A stretch of DNA of 39,994 bases from DATKCJ01 sp035513275 (lineage in GTDB: Bacteria; Verrucomicrobiota; Verrucomicrobiia; Opitutales; Opitutaceae): NCBI GenBank assembly GCA_035513275.1, contig DATKCJ010000269.1, positions 1-39,994 on the forward strand. The letters are read 5' to 3'. Of the stretch, positions 7,877 through 16,094 are shown piece by piece. Each line of letters opens with the position of its first letter. Within the stretch, counting starts at the first letter, position 1. Made by a program: the position numbers and the translations under genes. Below the pieces are notes generated by a model. The model had not been told where the DNA came from and ran no database searches. It saw only the letters and a program-made list of their open reading frames with translations.

Positions 7877-9121
7877 TCAGCGCGGCTTGAGTGAACGATT
7901 GGCCCGGATGAGGGCGAGCCGCTGGTCAACGCTCACGCGAGTGGTCGGCGCTTCCTCCGGGGTGTTGAGGCACCAGTCGACGAGCTTCGCGGTCGTCGAG
8001 CGGGCGACGTAGCATCGCGTGTCCGAGCCGCCGTAGTAGATGAGGACGGTCTTCGCGCGATCGGGCATCTGGATCCAGCCGTTCGAGAACGTGACATTCG
8101 AGACGTCGCCAGTTCCCTCGCCGCCCCATGGCGCGAGGAAGTGTCCGCCTGGTCTCGCGATGACGCGCGAGGGATCGTCGAGCGCGGTCATGAACATGTA
8201 GAGCACATAGCGCAGGCCCGCGGCACATCCACGCACGCCGTGCGCGAGATGCAGCCAGCCCTGAGGTGTCTTGATCGGCGCGGGACCGAGGCCGTTCTTC
8301 ACTTCCTTGATCGTGTGGTAGGCGCGCGCGTCGATGATCTTCTCCGGCCCGGTGACACCGGTTGTGATGTCGCGGCAAAGCGTCCAACCGATGCCGCCGC
8401 CCGAGCCGACGTCGATGAAGCCGTCCATCGGCCGCGTGTAGAAGGCAAACTGCCCGCCGACGAACTCCGGGTGCAGGACGACGTTGCGCTGCTGCGACGC
8501 TGGCGTCTTCAGGTTCGGCAGGCGCTCCCAGCGCCGGAAGTCGCGCGTGCGAACGATGCCGGCCTGCGCCACAGCGCTCGAGAGGTCGCCGGTCGCGGCA
8601 TCGGGGTTCTTCGATTCCGAGCAGAAGACGCCGTAGATCCAGCCGTCCTCGTGGAAGACGATCCGCATGTCGTAGACATTCGTCTCGGGTGCGAGCTCCG
8701 GAATGTCGCACGGTTCGTCCCAGAAGCGCCAGCGGTCGATCCCGTTCGGGCTCTCCGCGACGCCGAAGAAGCTCTTGCGATCATAGCCCTCGATGCGGAC
8801 GACCATGTGCGCCTTGCCGCGCCAGAGGAACGCGCCGGGGTTGTAGGTGCCGTTGGCGCCGAGCCGCTCCATGAGAAAGGGGTTGGTGCGGGGATTCAGA
8901 TCGTATCGCCACTCGATCGGAATGTGGCGGTAAGTGATCGCGGGAGACTTGAATCGCTCGAAGACGCCATTGTTCCATTCCCGGTCGACGGGATTGCGCG
9001 TGTCGAGGAATCGCTCGTGCCTCGTCCGCAGCGCACGCAGTCGCCGCGACCATTCGCGCGCTGCGCCAGAGCTGGCGGCGACCGCACTCTTCAGTCGGGT
9101 CTTCTTCTTTTCGTTCTTCAT
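7877..9121 (-). CDS. GH130 beta-mannoside phosphorylase-like protein
   Basis: 414 residues from ATG 9121 (M-K-N-E-K-K-K). The five-blade propeller of GH130 is recognisable: Y-N-P-G-A near residue 100, a V-Y-D-M-R-I-V segment whose Asp151 matches the catalytic Asp of the family (E-D-x-R in many members), E-V-K-N-G-L-G-P-A-P-I around the phosphate-binding area, H-G-V-R, and G-G-S-D-T-R near the C-terminus. GH130 enzymes phosphorolyse beta-1,4- or beta-1,2-mannosides, for example mannosyl-glucose, releasing mannose 1-phosphate; some members are hydrolases. The basic N-terminus is not a signal peptide, so it should be cytoplasmic. It is downstream of the lipoprotein gene by 187 bases, with a possible terminator between, so it may have its own promoter. 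Confidence 0.8.
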   Translation of the reverse strand: MKNEKKKTRLKSAVAASSGAAREWSRRLRALRTRHERFLDTRNPVDREWNNGVFERFKSPAITYRHIPIEWRYDLNPRTNPFLMERLGANGTYNPGAFLWRGKAHMVVRIEGYDRKSFFGVAESPNGIDRWRFWDEPCDIPELAPETNVYDMRIVFHEDGWIYGVFCSESKNPDAATGDLSSAVAQAGIVRTRDFRRWERLPNLKTPASQQRNVVLHPEFVGGQFAFYTRPMDGFIDVGSGGGIGWTLCRDITTGVTGPEKIIDARAYHTIKEVKNGLGPAPIKTPQGWLHLAHGVRGCAAGLRYVLYMFMTALDDPSRVIARPGGHFLAPWGGEGTGDVSNVTFSNGWIQMPDRAKTVLIYYGGSDTRCYVARSTTAKLVDWCLNTPEEAPTTRVSVDQRLALIRANRSLKPR

Positions 9122-9259
9122 GGAGTCGGCGGGTCGAAGGTTCTGCGGAAGCAATTGCGGGAGGGCAAGGCGGCCTACATTTCCGCGCCGTTCCCTGCGC
9201 GGGGCAAACTTTCGATCGTTCCAGGTCCGCCACGCGATGAGCGACTCTCGCAAACAGAA

Positions 9260-9274
9260 GACGGCGAAGCCGTC
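9260..9274 (-). terminator. Possible terminator hairpin after the lipoprotein gene
   Basis: Read on the minus strand this is GACGGC-TTC-GCCGTC, a perfect six-base-pair stem with a three-base loop, followed by TTCTGTTTG. It lies 34 bases beyond the lipoprotein stop. The T-rich run is short and interrupted, so read-through into the GH130 gene is possible. Confidence 0.45.
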
Positions 9275-9308
9275 GTGTTGCGCTGTGACGACTGGGTCGG
9301 CTCTTTGT

Positions 9309-9692
9309 TCATCGCCACGAGATGTAGTCAGCGCCGATGAATTTCCCGTCGGCGGGATAATCGAAGGTCACTTCTTCTCCAGCAGTTCGATACCTACAAG
9401 CGAGGTAATAGTGCTTCCCGGACTCGATCCGGCGGGAAGATACTCCAACAACCTCGAAGCTCATGCCGGGCTCCAACGAGAGCTTCACTTCCTCCTTCTT
9501 GGAGATGTGCCATTCGCCAGCAGGCACGCCGAGCCTGCCAAAGGCACCGCGATCATAGATGACGATCTTCTTTCTTACTTCTGCATGTCGACCGACATAC
9601 TGTGCGAGCGGCGAATCAGCGCCTTCCATCGATCGCATGTGACAGCCAGAGAGAAGGAACGCGAGGAACAGGAGCGAGAGGAGTGATCTCAT
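9309..9692 (-). CDS. Small lipoprotein of unknown function
   Basis: 127 residues from ATG 9692. The N-terminus is a lipoprotein signal: R-S-L-L-S-L-L-F-L-A-F-L-L-S-G-C, with the lipobox L-S-G-C and Cys17 as the lipidated residue. The mature part is beta-rich and mixed in charge (an I-V-I-Y-D-R-G-A-F stretch, a K-K-E-E-V-K-L-S-L segment, paired Tyr and Arg near the end), which could be a small beta-barrel or sandwich; I do not recognise a family. It starts 23 bases after the HUMPS gene, so it is probably on the rhamnosidase transcript. The reading frame remains open well upstream, through the HUMPS gene in another frame, but the lipobox marks the true start. Membrane-anchored, likely periplasmic side. 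Confidence 0.72.
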   Translation of the reverse strand: MRSLLSLLFLAFLLSGCHMRSMEGADSPLAQYVGRHAEVRKKIVIYDRGAFGRLGVPAGEWHISKKEEVKLSLEPGMSFEVVGVSSRRIESGKHYYLACRYRTAGEEVTFDYPADGKFIGADYISWR

Positions 9693-9715
9693 GTTTCCGT
9701 TGGCAGCCGGGTGAA

Positions 9716-10432
9716 CTACTCCCGGTCGACAGGCACGTCGCCATGGCCGTGAACCTTCTCGCAGATGAGGCGAAGCGATCCCTCGATGTCGCCATCTGCC
9801 GTCCTGAACGCATCTGCGTCGATCGTCAGCGGCGCGCCAAGCACGACAAGCGGCGCGCCGTAGGCGGGCGTCTGCACGGCCTGCTCGATCGTCAGTCCGC
9901 CGACAGCTTGCACGGGCACGCTCACAGCCGCTACGATTTCGCGGAGCTGGTCGAGCGGGCTCGGCATCCGACCGCCCGCCGCGGCGATGCCGCGGCGCTC
10001 GTCGTAGCCGATGTGATGGATGACGTAGTCGCATCCGAGATCCTCGATCAACTTTGCACCGGCGACCATGTCGGGGCAGCCGAGATTGTCGCCCATGACC
10101 TTCACGTTGAGATCGCGTCCGGCCTTCACGACGCATTTGAGTGTCTCCTCGTGTGCACGGGCCATGACGACGACGTGGGTCGCGCCCGCCTTTGCCATGA
10201 GCTCGGCCTCGAGCCAGCCGCCGTCCATCGTCTTGAGATCGGCCACGATCGGAATGCCGGGAAACTCGCTGCGCAGCGCGCGCACGCCGTTCATTCCCTC
10301 GGCGATGATGAGCGGCGTGCCGGCCTCGAGCCAGTCGACACCGGCGCGCAGTGCGACTCGGGCGGTCGCGACGGCTTCGGCGACGCTAATCACGTCCAGC
10401 GAGATTTGGACAACAGGTTTCACAGTCCTCAA
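9716..10432 (-). CDS. HUMPS-family lyase (3-hexulose-6-phosphate synthase / 3-keto-L-gulonate-6-phosphate decarboxylase type)
   Basis: 238 residues of the orotidine-phosphate-decarboxylase fold. Family residues seen: S-L-D (Asp13), E-A-G-T-P (Glu36), the D-x-K-x-x-D active-site motif A-D-L-K-T-M-D-G (Asp65, Lys67, Asp70), Asp115 and H-H-I-G-Y-D (His139/140, Asp144), then V-G-G-L. The family contains HPS of the ribulose monophosphate pathway and KGPDC (UlaD/SgbH). The H-x-G-x-D pattern looks closer to HPS; UlaD has H-R-x-R-D there. Neither the HPS partner (a SIS-domain isomerase) nor ulaE/ulaF-like genes are in the window. The start is taken as TTG at 10432, which forms a TTGA overlap with the rhamnosidase stop; GTG at 10423 is an alternative. 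Substrate unsettled. Confidence 0.8.
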   Translation of the reverse strand: MRTVKPVVQISLDVISVAEAVATARVALRAGVDWLEAGTPLIIAEGMNGVRALRSEFPGIPIVADLKTMDGGWLEAELMAKAGATHVVVMARAHEETLKCVVKAGRDLNVKVMGDNLGCPDMVAGAKLIEDLGCDYVIHHIGYDERRGIAAAGGRMPSPLDQLREIVAAVSVPVQAVGGLTIEQAVQTPAYGAPLVVLGAPLTIDADAFRTADGDIEGSLRLICEKVHGHGDVPVDRE

Positions 10433-13254
10433 TTTGAGCCAAGAATCGTGGGCTGGCGAGAATGGGTGCCGGCTTCAGCAGCGCGTGAGTTCGAGGACGA
10501 CACAGTAAGGGCCGCTGAGAACTTGTAGCTCCCTGGTCCCGCTTCGAGGATGAGCCGGCCGGATTCGAAGGCGACTCGCTCGAGCTGCGGCACCTGACCG
10601 TGCTCACGGACCGAGTCCGGGTCGTCTGTCGGAATGTGCACTGTCGCGCGAGTGTTGGGCGGCACGATCAAATCGAGTTCGAAGTTTTGATCATGCCACT
10701 TCCAGTCGACGGAGATTCGTCCGCGGATCGAGTCGTAGTGACCGGACGCCGAGGTAAGCTGCGGCGGACGCACCAGTCCGGGTCGAATCACGAACTCACT
10801 AAAGCCGGGGTGCCTCGGATGCGGCTGGATGCCGAGGACGCCGTTGATGAACCACGCGCCCACATAGATGAACGAGCTGTGCAGGAGGCTGTCCGAATCG
10901 ACCCACGCCTCCCAGAGCGTTGTGGCCCCGTTTCGGAGCATGTGTCCCCAGCTCGGGAAGTCTTCCTTGTCGACCATCTCGTAGATCAGGTCGTCGCGCC
11001 CGGCTTCCATGAGCATCTTGAAGAGCATCGCGCCGCCGGTGATCCCGGCGTGGATGTGCCCACGGCGCACGACGAGGATTTCATGCTCGAGCCGCTTCCA
11101 GACTTTTTCGCGAAGCTCCAGAGGCGGCACGTCTGCCAGGAGCGCGAGGGCGAGCTTCGCCTGGAATCCGTTCACGTAGCTGTGATCGGCTGGATTGTAG
11201 AACTCATGGTGAACCGTCGTGCGAATCGTTGCCGCGTGCTCGCGCCAGCGGATTGCATCACTCCCATGGCCCAGAATGTCGGCGATCTCCGAGGCGACAT
11301 TCAGGATGTAGATCCAGTAACAGTTGTTGAGAAACAAAGACTCGCGCGTGTCGCCATTCACGCCGGCGGACTCGGGCCACAGCCAGTCGCCGAGGAAATC
11401 CCACTCGCCACCCCAGCGCCGTAGAAGATTGTCGCGCGCCTTGTTCTCGAGGAATCCGAGCCACGCGCGGATCAGCGGGAAGTTCGCCCGAAGTATGTCC
11501 TTGTCGCCGTATCGGCGGTAGGTCTCCCACGGAAGATGCACGCAGAAGCCGCTCCAGATCGGGCCGCCGCCGCCCCAGTAGGTCGGCGCGGTGTAGGGCA
11601 CGTTTCCTTCCTCCAATGCTCCACCGCCGGCCTCTGTCGGTTGTCGCATGTGCCCCCAAATCGGGGCGCGACCTTCGACATCGCGCCAATCTTCGGACCA
11701 TTTCGTGCAGAACGCCCCGAAGTCGAACAGGCTCAGTGCCGTGGTGATCGTGGCGTGTCCGTCGCCGCCGTAGCCCATGCGCTCGCGTTGCGGACAGTCG
11801 ACGATGTAGCCGCCGAGCGTGAGGTTCTCGAGCGTCCAGCGCGTCGCTTCATGGATGCGGTTGAACAGCGCGTGCGAACAGGTGAAGGATGCGCTCGAAG
11901 CGAAATCGCTCCGCACCAGCCAGCCGCGGATGTCGCTCGCTTCGGGCTTTTGCCGGAGTCCGCGAATCTGAATCCAGCGACCCGAGCTGTAGTTGAAGCG
12001 ATTCCGAAACACACCGCGACCGTTCGCGTCGAGAACCAGGCTGCTTCGTATCCGGTAGGTGATCGGCTCCTCGGGCCGCTCGGAGAACTTGAACTCGATC
12101 TCGTCGCCGGGCTGGCCCGAGACCTTGATCTCCGTCCATCCCGCGAAGTTGCGCCCCATGTCGACGCGATACTCGCCGGTGCTGGTCTCCTTGATTTCGA
12201 CGGGTGAGAGCTCCGTCAAAAGGCGGTTCGGCTCCACCTTGTCTGCGGAGACGATGAGCTCGGGGCTGAACTCCACGGCGGGTCTCCAGCCGGCATCGTC
12301 GAAGCCCGGCTCCGCCCAATGCGGGAGTTCGCGCGCCGCGTCGATCCGCTCTCCGCCGAAGTTCATGAAATACCAGATCCCGAGCAGCCGGCTCGAACTG
12401 GCATGAGTGAGCCACTGCCGGTCCGTCTCCAGTCTTCGGACACCACCATCGGCGAATTCGAAATGGAACTGGCCCATCACCAGCGGTGCGCGAGGCTTGT
12501 CCGGAGTTTCGAAGACCGGAAAGAGCGACCATCCCGGGCCGAGCCACAAGCCGATCACGTTCTCTCCGGGTCGCAGCAGTCCGGTGATGTCGTAGGTGAC
12601 GTAGCGTGCACGCTGCGAATTGTCGGTGACGCTTGGCATAAGCACAGCGTCGCCCACCTTGTTTCCGTTCACGTGCAGCTCGTGGAAGCCGACCGAAGCC
12701 ACAAAGGCGGTCGCGCGCCTCGGTGCGGATTCAAGAACGAACGACCGGCGAAACCAAGGGTCGGGCAGTGGGTTGTCCGGCGGCGCTATCTTGTCGACGG
12801 CACTCAGGTCCGCATCGCACGAGAAGGATTCACCGGTGCCGATCCACCGCGCGGTCCAGTCCGACGGAGCAAGGAGACCCATCGTGAAGTGTGCGGGAGA
12901 ACTCCATTCGGACCACTTGCCGTTGGCATCGCGCACGCGGACGCTCCAGTGGCACGCCAGTCCGGAAACAAGCCGGCGGCCTCCATACGTGATAAACGTG
13001 GTTTCGCTCGATTCGACTTCGCCGGAGTCCCACACCTCTGCGTCAGAACGCGACGCGACGTGCGCCGTGCTCACGACCCGGATTTGGTAGCCGGACTGGT
13101 GCGCACCGTCCGCAGAGTTGCTTGAAAGCCGAAGCTTCCAACTGAAGCGCGGGTGCGGGACATCCAACCCCATCGGATTCTCCAGATACTCGGTGCGCAG
13201 TTCCTCGGGGGCGATGGACGCGAGAGAGGCGTTGATTGGAAGAACTGCCGACAT
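10429..13254 (-). CDS. GH78 alpha-L-rhamnosidase-like protein
   Basis: 941 residues from ATG 13254, chosen because homology begins at once (L-R-T-E-Y-L-E-N-P) and an A-G-G-T lies seven bases upstream; the open frame extends a further 100 codons without homology. Domain order: N-terminal Ig-like beta domain (1-125), Bac_rhamnosid_N beta sandwich (about 160-330), second beta domain (330-440), (alpha/alpha)6 barrel (about 440-790) with the D-C-P-Q-R-E-R motif at 486-492 holding the expected acidic pair, then a C-terminal beta domain. GH78 enzymes hydrolyse terminal alpha-L-rhamnose. No signal peptide is visible, so action is probably on imported rhamnosides. The following G-Y-G-G-D differs from the common G-W-T-G-D. 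It heads an operon with the HUMPS and lipoprotein genes. Confidence 0.88.
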   Translation of the reverse strand: MSAVLPINASLASIAPEELRTEYLENPMGLDVPHPRFSWKLRLSSNSADGAHQSGYQIRVVSTAHVASRSDAEVWDSGEVESSETTFITYGGRRLVSGLACHWSVRVRDANGKWSEWSSPAHFTMGLLAPSDWTARWIGTGESFSCDADLSAVDKIAPPDNPLPDPWFRRSFVLESAPRRATAFVASVGFHELHVNGNKVGDAVLMPSVTDNSQRARYVTYDITGLLRPGENVIGLWLGPGWSLFPVFETPDKPRAPLVMGQFHFEFADGGVRRLETDRQWLTHASSSRLLGIWYFMNFGGERIDAARELPHWAEPGFDDAGWRPAVEFSPELIVSADKVEPNRLLTELSPVEIKETSTGEYRVDMGRNFAGWTEIKVSGQPGDEIEFKFSERPEEPITYRIRSSLVLDANGRGVFRNRFNYSSGRWIQIRGLRQKPEASDIRGWLVRSDFASSASFTCSHALFNRIHEATRWTLENLTLGGYIVDCPQRERMGYGGDGHATITTALSLFDFGAFCTKWSEDWRDVEGRAPIWGHMRQPTEAGGGALEEGNVPYTAPTYWGGGGPIWSGFCVHLPWETYRRYGDKDILRANFPLIRAWLGFLENKARDNLLRRWGGEWDFLGDWLWPESAGVNGDTRESLFLNNCYWIYILNVASEIADILGHGSDAIRWREHAATIRTTVHHEFYNPADHSYVNGFQAKLALALLADVPPLELREKVWKRLEHEILVVRRGHIHAGITGGAMLFKMLMEAGRDDLIYEMVDKEDFPSWGHMLRNGATTLWEAWVDSDSLLHSSFIYVGAWFINGVLGIQPHPRHPGFSEFVIRPGLVRPPQLTSASGHYDSIRGRISVDWKWHDQNFELDLIVPPNTRATVHIPTDDPDSVREHGQVPQLERVAFESGRLILEAGPGSYKFSAALTVSSSNSRAAEAGTHSRQPTILGSN

Positions 13255-13325
13255 GGCGCACCTGGGCGACGAAAGGCGCCGCCTCAAAGACCCGGCCGCT
13301 CCGAGCGGGCCCGGTGATACGGGGA

Positions 13326-13342
13326 CAGTGTGTGAGACACTG
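13326..13342. promoter_or_regulatory. Operator-like palindrome CAGTGT-N5-ACACTG
   Basis: Perfect six-base half-sites with a five-base spacer, 72 bases upstream of the rhamnosidase start. The size and symmetry suit a dimeric repressor or activator. The protein that might bind is unknown. Confidence 0.4.
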
Positions 13343-13469
13343 CTCGCGTGGATCGATAGGGAGAGACTCGAGATAAGATACGCACAGGACGGGACGAGTT
13401 CGCCGACTTGATGTCGACGTGGGAGCGAAATGTTCGCGCTTCGGCAGAATCGTCGGCAATCGGGCGGGC

Positions 13470-13567
13470 AATCACCTCGTTGACCGATGTTCTGTGCGCG
13501 CGCAGGGTGATCGTGAAGGGAATCGCGCGCGTAGATTGGGCTGCGACGCAGGGTCAACGAGGTGATT
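13470..13567. repeat. Perfect 16-base inverted repeat with 66-base spacer
   Basis: Arms AATCACCTCGTTGACC (13470-13485) and GGTCAACGAGGTGATT (13552-13567) are exact reverse complements. The spacer carries a second, partial pairing of GCGCGC-type runs. The right arm ends 47 bases before the hydroxyacid dehydrogenase start. It could be a long hairpin in the leader or a pair of binding sites for a looping regulator. Confidence 0.7.
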
Positions 13568-13614
13568 CTCGCGAACGAGCTCCGGCCGTTGCACGACGGC
13601 GACGAGCCGGCACA

Positions 13615-14661
13615 ATGTTAGGTCCCATGTTCCCGCCTGAATCGACTGTCGCCTCCCTGGGCCGGCGTCCGAAGAGCGCGCTGATACTTGCGCCTGAAAC
13701 CGCTCTCCTCCTCTACGGCGAAGCGGGCCTCGCGGAGATCCGAAGTGCAAGTGAGCTCGTCGTCACGATCGACGATCCCTCCTCGCTCGCTGCGCGGCCC
13801 GCGATACTCGCCGAGGTCGAGGTGCTCTTCACGGGCTGGGGTTGCCCGCGAATCGACGGGAGCGTCCTGGCGGCGGCTCCGCAACTGCGCGCAGTGTTCT
13901 TTGCAGGCGGCACGCTCCGGTATTGGATTTCCGATGCCGTCTGGGAGCGGGGCCTCATCGTCGTCGGTGCTTATTCGGTGAACGCCATCCCCGTTGCGGA
14001 GTTTACGCTCGCGGCGGTGCTGCTCTCGCTTAAGCGGACGTGGCACTACTTGGGGCAGCACAAGTCGACAGCGGCGTATCCCTTGCCGAAGGTTCCGTCT
14101 CCCGGGGCACATCACTCGACCGTCGGGCTGATCGGCCTCGGCGAGATCGGCCGGCTGGTCCGCGAGCGCCTGCGGCCCTTCGAACTCGATATCCTTGCGT
14201 TCGATCCGTATGCGGACACGACCGTCGCCAAGGAACTCGGAGTCACTCTCGCATCCTTGGAGGAAGTTTTTCGGAGGAGCGACGTCGTCTCGCTCCATGC
14301 GCCTCATCTGCCGAGCACAGAGGGCATGATCACCGGCGCACATCTCGCGAGCATGCGGCCGGGCGCGACGTTCATCAACACGGCGCGAGGACAGATCGTG
14401 CGTGAGGCAGAGATGGCGGAGGTCCTCCGCGCGCGCGAGGACCTGACGGCATTGCTCGACGTGCTCGCAGAGGAACCGCCCGCGCCTGACAATCCGCTGC
14501 TTGGGCTGCCGAACGTCTTCATCACGCCGCACATCGCGGGCTCGCTTGATCGCGAGTGCCTGCGGATGGGGGAGCTGGTGCTCGCCGAATTCGCTCGGTG
14601 GGTTCGCGGCGAACCGCTGCGGCATCAGATAACGCGCGAGAAGGCGGCGACGCTTGCCTGA
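13615..14661 (+). CDS. D-isomer-specific 2-hydroxyacid dehydrogenase
   Basis: 348 residues from ATG 13615; ATG 13627 in the same frame is an equally possible start. The NAD-binding motif G-L-G-E-I-G-R (about 172-178) and the catalytic triad Arg258 (N-T-A-R-G), Glu287 (A-E-E-P) and His306 (T-P-H-I-A-G-S) are all present with family spacing. Such enzymes reduce 2-keto acids to D-2-hydroxy acids (glyoxylate, hydroxypyruvate, phosphoglycerate, pyruvate). The gene is divergent from the rhamnosidase operon and convergent with the MFS carrier (17-base gap). Its place suggests it treats an acid formed in sugar breakdown or makes a redox-balancing product, but this is inference. Cytoplasmic; no signal peptide. 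Confidence 0.87.
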   Translation: MLGPMFPPESTVASLGRRPKSALILAPETALLLYGEAGLAEIRSASELVVTIDDPSSLAARPAILAEVEVLFTGWGCPRIDGSVLAAAPQLRAVFFAGGTLRYWISDAVWERGLIVVGAYSVNAIPVAEFTLAAVLLSLKRTWHYLGQHKSTAAYPLPKVPSPGAHHSTVGLIGLGEIGRLVRERLRPFELDILAFDPYADTTVAKELGVTLASLEEVFRRSDVVSLHAPHLPSTEGMITGAHLASMRPGATFINTARGQIVREAEMAEVLRAREDLTALLDVLAEEPPAPDNPLLGLPNVFITPHIAGSLDRECLRMGELVLAEFARWVRGEPLRHQITREKAATLA

Positions 14662-14678
14662 GGGAGCGACGCAACCGC

Positions 14679-16094
14679 TCAGCTCACGTCATACTCCGGC
14701 GCGACGTAGTTTGCCTGACCGCCAAGCCTCTTGAAGCGCACATAAACATACGCCGCGGAAGCGAGGGCCAGCGCCGCGAGAAAGGCGGAGATCACAAAAG
14801 TGTAGCGATAGTTTCCGCCCGTCGCATCGATGAGCGAACCCATGAGCGGTGCGAGGCAGAATGTCGCGACCGAGGCGAAGATGAGCGAGGCCGAGGAAAA
14901 CTGCGCGAAGTTTTTTCGCGGAAAGAGGTGCTGCTGCAGCGTCGACGCAGCACTCGTGTAGTAGGAGCCCGAGATCACGCCGTGAAGCACGAGCGCGATG
15001 AGGAAGTTCTCCGATGTGTTGGCGAACATGCCAGCCCAGATGCTCAGCGCGATGTAGCAGCCGAGCCAGACCATGCCGACGCGCAGGGGATGAAATTTGT
15101 CAGCGAGCCACCCCAGCGGAAACGCCAGGCACAGCGAGATGAAGTAGGTGAGGGCGAGGGCCTTCCCGTAGGCATCCATGCTCAGTCCGATGTTTCGTGC
15201 ATACGGAATCGAGAAGATGTTCACGGGCATGAAGCAGAGCCCCGCCACCATGATAAGCGTAAAGACCGAAAGGTAATAGGAGTGGGAAAAGCACTCCTTG
15301 CAGTAGAGCCGCACGGAGTTCGTCATGCCCCGGAACGGACTCGTCGCCGCGGCCAGCGGCGGTGGCGGCGGATACTCGCCTTCCTTGACCTTGAAACAGA
15401 CCCAGATGAATGCGACTCCGTAGAAAATTCCCGCGACGGACAGGATCAGTGTGAAGTGACTGGGCACGAGTCCCATGATCCAGTAGTTGAACACCATCCC
15501 GTCGAGCAGGCCGACCGCGCGGAAGAGACCGAAGAACCTGCCGAGCAACGGGCGCGGCACGACATCGTTCACGAGGCCGTCGAATAGCGGCTTGCTTGCC
15601 AGGGCCGCTACCTCGAAGGCCGTCCAGAACACCGTAAAGCAGGCGACCGCGATCACGCGCTCGCTCAGGACGGAGATGTGCAGCGACGAATCCGGGCCGA
15701 CGATGTCGTGGACCCACGCGGCGATGTAGGGAGTCACCGCGAGCCCGAGCATGCCGAGCATCGAGATGAAGGTCGTCACGATGAGGAACGGGATCCGTCG
15801 GCCGAGACGGCTCCGATAGCGGTCCGACTTCACACTCACGATCGGCGCGACGACCAGTTGGATGAGTGCCGGCAGCGAAGTGATCATCAGACCGAAAACG
15901 ATGTTCGGCACCTCGATATGCGTCAGATACCACGACGCCATCGGAGTGACCGAGCGCTCCCGCATCCACCACGCGAAATCGCCGAGGACGAGCCAGGCAA
16001 AGAGCACGATGATCCCGCTCGTCGTGTAAACGAGCGTGCCCACAGTCCAGATACCCTTTTGCGACGCGCCCGGAGATGTTCTCGTGTCCGTCAT
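14679..16094 (-). CDS. MFS sugar carrier, GPH (glycoside-pentoside-hexuronide) type
   Basis: 471 residues with about 12 hydrophobic helices. A loop S-D-R-Y-R-S-R-L-G-R-R-I-P-F after the second or third helix is the typical MFS/GPH signature (D-R-x-x-S-R-x-G-R-R), and V-F-W-T-A-F-E-V and the L-A-D-K-F loop in the second half also fit. GPH carriers bring glycosides or uronides in with Na+ or H+. The gene is divergent from the second rhamnosidase gene and close to the first rhamnosidase operon, so uptake of rhamnose-containing glycosides is a reasonable guess. Cytoplasmic loop between helices 6 and 7 has a Pro-rich P-P-P-P-P run. Start at ATG 16094. Confidence 0.85.
   Translation of the reverse strand: MTDTRTSPGASQKGIWTVGTLVYTTSGIIVLFAWLVLGDFAWWMRERSVTPMASWYLTHIEVPNIVFGLMITSLPALIQLVVAPIVSVKSDRYRSRLGRRIPFLIVTTFISMLGMLGLAVTPYIAAWVHDIVGPDSSLHISVLSERVIAVACFTVFWTAFEVAALASKPLFDGLVNDVVPRPLLGRFFGLFRAVGLLDGMVFNYWIMGLVPSHFTLILSVAGIFYGVAFIWVCFKVKEGEYPPPPPLAAATSPFRGMTNSVRLYCKECFSHSYYLSVFTLIMVAGLCFMPVNIFSIPYARNIGLSMDAYGKALALTYFISLCLAFPLGWLADKFHPLRVGMVWLGCYIALSIWAGMFANTSENFLIALVLHGVISGSYYTSAASTLQQHLFPRKNFAQFSSASLIFASVATFCLAPLMGSLIDATGGNYRYTFVISAFLAALALASAAYVYVRFKRLGGQANYVAPEYDVS

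Larger units (their letters stand above)
13255..13614. promoter_or_regulatory. Divergent control region between GH78 and hydroxyacid dehydrogenase genes
   Basis: 360 bases without a credible gene. It separates two outward-reading genes, so it should hold both promoters. I see three inverted repeats: CAGTGT-5-ACACTG (13326-13342), GCGAA-ATG-TTCGC (13425-13437) and a perfect 16-base pair of arms at 13470-13485 and 13552-13567. No convincing -35/-10 pair could be fixed by eye. Confidence 0.6.

Noticed and set aside
8141..9340. Plus-strand open frame of 399 codons
   Set aside because: Antisense to the GH130 gene; no motif.
14556..15587. Plus-strand open frame of 343 codons
   Set aside because: Antisense to the GPH-type carrier and dominated by charged residues; the carrier has clear membrane helices.
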